From: Aeoliella mucimassa
GTDB taxonomy: Bacteria; Planctomycetota; Planctomycetia; Pirellulales; Lacipirellulaceae
Reading direction: 5' to 3'
DNA: 64,000 nt
NCBI RefSeq assembly: GCF_007748035.1
Contig: NZ_CP036278.1
Span: forward strand, 1,054,001 to 1,118,000
In this document: piece by piece, positions 61,188 to 64,000 of the stretch
Layout of the letters: the number at the start of each line of letters is the position of its first letter
Numbering within the stretch: the first letter of the stretch is position 1
Position numbers and translations under genes: made by a program
The notes under the pieces: generated by a model
Database searches by the model: none
Told to the model about the DNA's origin: nothing
Seen by the model: the letters and a program-made list of their open reading frames with translations, nothing else

Positions 61188-62975
61188 TTATTCAAACAAG
61201 GTGATGCGGGCGACTTCTTCGAGGCTCGTGAGCTCACGTTTGGCCAGGTCGAGGCCTCCTTCGAGCAGCGTTGGGAACTTCTGCTCGCGGGTGTATTCAT
61301 GAATTTCTTCTTGGCTGGCTTCGCGGGAGATCATCGAACGCAGTTCCGGCGTGGCCGGCAGCAGTTCGTACACGCCGTGGCGGCCTTGGAACCCGGTGTC
61401 GAAGCACTCGCGGCACCCCTGCCCGCGAGCAAAGCTGCGACGCATGTCGCCTTTGTAGTGCAATGATTTCAGGAAATCTTCGCTGGCGTAGTACGACGTG
61501 CGGCACTTCGGGCAGATCGTTCGCAGTAGTCGTTGGGCGAGCACTGCAACGAGGGCCGACGAGAGTTTGTAGTTCTCGACGCCCATGTCCATCAAACGGG
61601 TAATAGCCCCCGCAGCGTCGTTCGTATGCAGTGTGCTCAGCACCAGGTGACCCGTCAGAGCCGCTTGCACCGCTACCTTGGCGGTTTCGGCATCGCGGAT
61701 TTCGCCGACCAGGATCACGTCGGGGTCCTGACGCAAAATCGAACGCAAGATCGAGGCAAACGTTACATTACGGGCCGAGTCGACCTGCACCTGGTTAATC
61801 ATCTCCATCTGGTATTCCACCGGATCTTCGATGGTGACGATGTTGCGGTGTACGCTCTTAATCAGCTCCAAGGCCGAGTAAAGCGTCGTCGTCTTACCGC
61901 TACCAGTAGGACCGGTGACCAGGAACAGCCCGTAGGGTCGGTTGAGCAGCGACTTAAGCGTAGGGAGCATGTCAGTCGGCATGCCGAGCTTGTCGAGGTT
62001 GAATGTCAGCCGACCTTTGTCGAGCACACGCATCACGACCTTCTCGCCGAGCACGGTCGGCAGCGTCGAAATACGCAGGTCGACTTCTTTGCCGTCGACC
62101 ACCACCTGGCAGCGACCATCCTGCGGCATGCGTTGCTCGGCAATATCGAGCTTGGCCATCACTTTCACACGGGAGACAATCGCCGGGTAAATGTCGCGCC
62201 GAGGGCGGAGCATCTCGACCAACTGGCCATCGATGCGAAACCGCACCACGCCGAAGCTGCGGCCTGGCTCGATATGAATGTCGCTCGCGGTCTTGCGAAT
62301 CGATTGCAGAATCAGGTAGTTCACCAGATTGATGACAGGGCTACCTTCCACCAGGTCTTGCACCGAAGCGATATCGACGCTGGTGATGTCGGTCTGCAGT
62401 TCAACCGCATCGCTGTCCATGTCGGCCGTCACCGCGTCGACCGCGAAGTCGTCTTCGTAGCCACGCTTGAGCATCCGCTGGATCGAAGCCTGGAACGCGA
62501 ACACCGGCTTCACCCGGAGGTCGGTCACGTGTTCGATGATGTCGATCTGATCGAGATCAAACGGATCGTGCATGGCGACGACCAACGTGTCGCGCACCCG
62601 GAACAAAGCGAGGGCGAGCAGTCGTTCGGCCAGTTCACGAGGAATCAGTCGCACCGCTTCGGGATCCAGCAAGCCTTCACGCAGCCGAGCGGCCGGCACT
62701 CGCAGCTGGGCTTCGATGTAGGGCAGCAGTTGCTCTTCGCTGACCGCACCCATTTCGAGCAAGGTCTCACCGAGCGGAAGCTGGCTATTGGCCTGTTCGG
62801 CCAGCGCCTTTTCCAGCTCTTCCGGCTTCAGCAGATTGGCCCCAATCAGCTGCTGACCAAGCGGCCGGCGTACATTGCTGTGGGCAATCGCTTCGGGCGT
62901 GGCTTCGCCATCCATCGGAGCGGTGAGTTCCGAAATGGAGCTAGGCGCGGCTTCGCGTGGGTAAGCAGTGCTCAT
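61188..62975 (-). CDS. pilB: Type II/IV secretion ATPase PilB/GspE
   Basis: The 595-residue motor has an N-terminal GSPII_E domain (GQQLIGANLLKPEELEKALAEQANSQLPLGETL), the hexameric ATPase core with Walker A GPTGSGKTTT near residue 353, the Asp box, Walker B DPDVILVGEIRD and His box TGHLVLSTLHTNDA. Two CxxC pairs (CPKC, CREC) form the zinc-binding C-terminal insert of GspE/PilB. It powers pilus or pseudopilus extension. It overlaps the STAS gene by four bases, so it is translationally coupled. Confidence 0.95.
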   Translation of the reverse strand: MSTAYPREAAPSSISELTAPMDGEATPEAIAHSNVRRPLGQQLIGANLLKPEELEKALAEQANSQLPLGETLLEMGAVSEEQLLPYIEAQLRVPAARLREGLLDPEAVRLIPRELAERLLALALFRVRDTLVVAMHDPFDLDQIDIIEHVTDLRVKPVFAFQASIQRMLKRGYEDDFAVDAVTADMDSDAVELQTDITSVDIASVQDLVEGSPVINLVNYLILQSIRKTASDIHIEPGRSFGVVRFRIDGQLVEMLRPRRDIYPAIVSRVKVMAKLDIAEQRMPQDGRCQVVVDGKEVDLRISTLPTVLGEKVVMRVLDKGRLTFNLDKLGMPTDMLPTLKSLLNRPYGLFLVTGPTGSGKTTTLYSALELIKSVHRNIVTIEDPVEYQMEMINQVQVDSARNVTFASILRSILRQDPDVILVGEIRDAETAKVAVQAALTGHLVLSTLHTNDAAGAITRLMDMGVENYKLSSALVAVLAQRLLRTICPKCRTSYYASEDFLKSLHYKGDMRRSFARGQGCRECFDTGFQGRHGVYELLPATPELRSMISREASQEEIHEYTREQKFPTLLEGGLDLAKRELTSLEEVARITLFE

Positions 62976-63307
62976 CGTGCAAAGCTCCCCACGCCTGCCT
63001 TGGCGTTGTCAAAGATCTCAAAACGTTTCTCAACCCCAGTCAGTCGCAGTACATCAGCCACCAATGGCGAAGGGCTGGCAAGTTTGATCGAACCACCAAC
63101 ATGGTTGATTAGATCGCAACAGTCGAGCAGCGATTCCAACCCAGCGCTGTCCACCAGTTGTACGTTCGTCAGGTCGAGCACCACCATCGGTGCACCGGCA
63201 GCAGCGACTGGTTCGATCGTGGTCGCCAGCTCAGCCGCTTGTTCGGCATTGAGTGTCCCCTCGAGGCACAGCACGTCGACCGCGCCTTGTGTTTCGCAGC
63301 GAATCAT
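62972..63307 (-). CDS. STAS-domain protein (anti-sigma factor antagonist-like)
   Basis: The 111-residue protein is a single STAS domain: VDVLCLEGTLNAEQAAEL, then VVLDLTNVQLVDSAGLESLL where DSAGL holds the phosphorylatable serine of SpoIIAA-like proteins, then KLASPSPLVADVLRLTGVEKRFEIF. In partner-switching systems a serine kinase controls such proteins. Here it lies between a histidine kinase and pilB with 4-base overlaps on both sides, so it probably acts in the regulation of the pilus system. Confidence 0.88.
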   Translation of the reverse strand: MIRCETQGAVDVLCLEGTLNAEQAAELATTIEPVAAAGAPMVVLDLTNVQLVDSAGLESLLDCCDLINHVGGSIKLASPSPLVADVLRLTGVEKRFEIFDNAKAGVGSFAR

Positions 63308-64000
63308 AGTCGGGCCTCCTGGTAGAGCGGAAGCGAGACCGTGAACGTGCTACCGACATCCACTGCGGACTTCACCGTGATTTCACCACCATGCAGGCGG
63401 ACAATCTCGTTGGCCAACGCCAGCCCTAAGCCGGTACCGGTTTCTTTCTGGACCCGAGGATCTTTGCTGCGGAAGAACTTCTCGAAGACGTGCGGCAATT
63501 CGCTGGTCGGAATGCCAACCCCAGTGTCTTCGACACTTACGGTTAAATGGTTGTCGGCCTTGTTTACGATCAGCCCAACACGGCCCCCTTCGGGCGTATA
63601 TTTCGAAGCGTTGCCCAGCAGATTCACTAGCATCGTGGCCACTTTGTCTTTGTCTAAGTGGGCTTCGCCGAGTTTCTCGGGCAGGTCGACCCCCAGTTCT
63701 TGCGACTTCGAGCTGGTGAGTGGCCTCACTTTTTCCACTACCTCTTCGAACAACCGTTCGAGGTGGACGTTTTGGCGATTGATCGACAGCGAGCCAACTT
63801 CCATGCTGCTTACGCTCAGCAGGTCGTCTACAAAACGGGCCAACCGCGTTGCTTCGCTGTTAATGGTATTGCAGAACTCTTTTTGCTGCTCGATGTCAAC
63901 GTCTTCCATCAAGGCCAGCGTTTCGGAATAGGCTTTGATGTTGGCCAGCGGCGTACGCAGTTCATGCGTCGCCGAATCGATGAACTGACCGCGCATTTCC
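63304..64000 (-). CDS. Sensor histidine kinase, C-terminal part (partial at right edge)
   Basis: The visible 232 residues contain the phosphoacceptor box FIDSATHELRTPLANIKAYSETL and an ATPase domain with N box LVNLLGNASKYTP, G1 VEDTGVGIP, F FEKFFRSKD and G2 GTGLGLALA. This is a PhoR/WalK-type transmitter. Upstream sensor and any membrane segments lie beyond the window. Its stop overlaps the STAS start, so kinase, STAS protein and pilus motor appear to be co-transcribed. No response regulator is seen in this part of the operon. Confidence 0.9.
   Translation of the reverse strand, partial: EMRGQFIDSATHELRTPLANIKAYSETLALMEDVDIEQQKEFCNTINSEATRLARFVDDLLSVSSMEVGSLSINRQNVHLERLFEEVVEKVRPLTSSKSQELGVDLPEKLGEAHLDKDKVATMLVNLLGNASKYTPEGGRVGLIVNKADNHLTVSVEDTGVGIPTSELPHVFEKFFRSKDPRVQKETGTGLGLALANEIVRLHGGEITVKSAVDVGSTFTVSLPLYQEARL

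Noticed and set aside
61533-63344. 603-codon rightward open frame opposite pilB
   Set aside because: It is antisense to the clear ATPase gene, with His/Gln/Arg-biased composition and no recognisable motif.

Overview
This window is GC-rich chromosomal DNA from a member of the Planctomycetota, most likely the Pirellulales. The assignment rests on hallmark families: a DUF1549/DUF1553 cytochrome protein next to a DUF1501 Tat protein (39.7-44.1 kb), a DUF1559 prepilin-like protein (32.4-33.3 kb), a very large secreted LamG/dockerin/GH128 protein with an LEPLENR-type N-terminus (48.1-51.5 kb), and a TTG-started ABC permease beginning FIGPVFTREA. I found no rRNA, tRNA or CRISPR array. Genes are dense and mostly look like core genome. 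The accessory signal lies in non-coding repeats and one insertion sequence.

Layout. 0-5.2 kb: end of a PP2C phosphatase, an LptF/LptG permease, then a two-component pair (membrane histidine kinase plus sigma-54-activating regulator). 5.3-9.4 kb: LexA, divergent from two secreted HtrA-like proteins; the second has lost its catalytic residues and carries a PDZ domain inside its protease fold. 9.5-18.1 kb: glutamate 5-kinase, KefB-type antiporter, two overlapping DUF21/CBS transporter-like proteins, repeat copy 1, an Amphi-Trp protein, an MFS transporter and a small secreted protein. 18.3-25.4 kb: TPR protein, ABC permease, GGCT-like protein, a probable sigma-54-driven small RNA at about 23.16-23.35 kb, and a cNMP-binding patatin phospholipase.

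25.4-33.3 kb is a phosphate block. A triple Pho box precedes pstS-pstC-pstA-pstB-phoU-phoB. It converges on an operon for a prepilin-like protein, a VTC-type polyphosphate polymerase and a DUF4956 membrane protein, so phosphate uptake and polyphosphate synthesis may be linked. 33.6-39.4 kb is a DNA-repair operon read leftwards: DUF3253 protein, a 1543-residue Lhr helicase and an Nei-type glycosylase. The Lhr gene carries a palindrome-bearing in-frame insert.

39.7-55.4 kb: the DUF1549/1553-DUF1501 pair, a soluble transhydrogenase, repeat copy 2, small membrane proteins, the giant GH128 protein, repeat copy 3 split by an IS5-family (IS903-group) element with a 9-bp target duplication, and a TrpF-like protein. 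55.4-64.0 kb, read leftwards: a type IV pilus / type II secretion assembly operon (kinase, STAS protein, pilB, pilC, pilM, pilN, pilO, pilP, secretin) with many 4-base stop/start overlaps.

The least explained structure is the three-copy intergenic repeat (14.9, 46.5 and 51.9 kb). Each copy holds four inverted repeats. In one hairpin both arms change together between copies while pairing is kept, so nucleic-acid structure rather than protein appears to be conserved.
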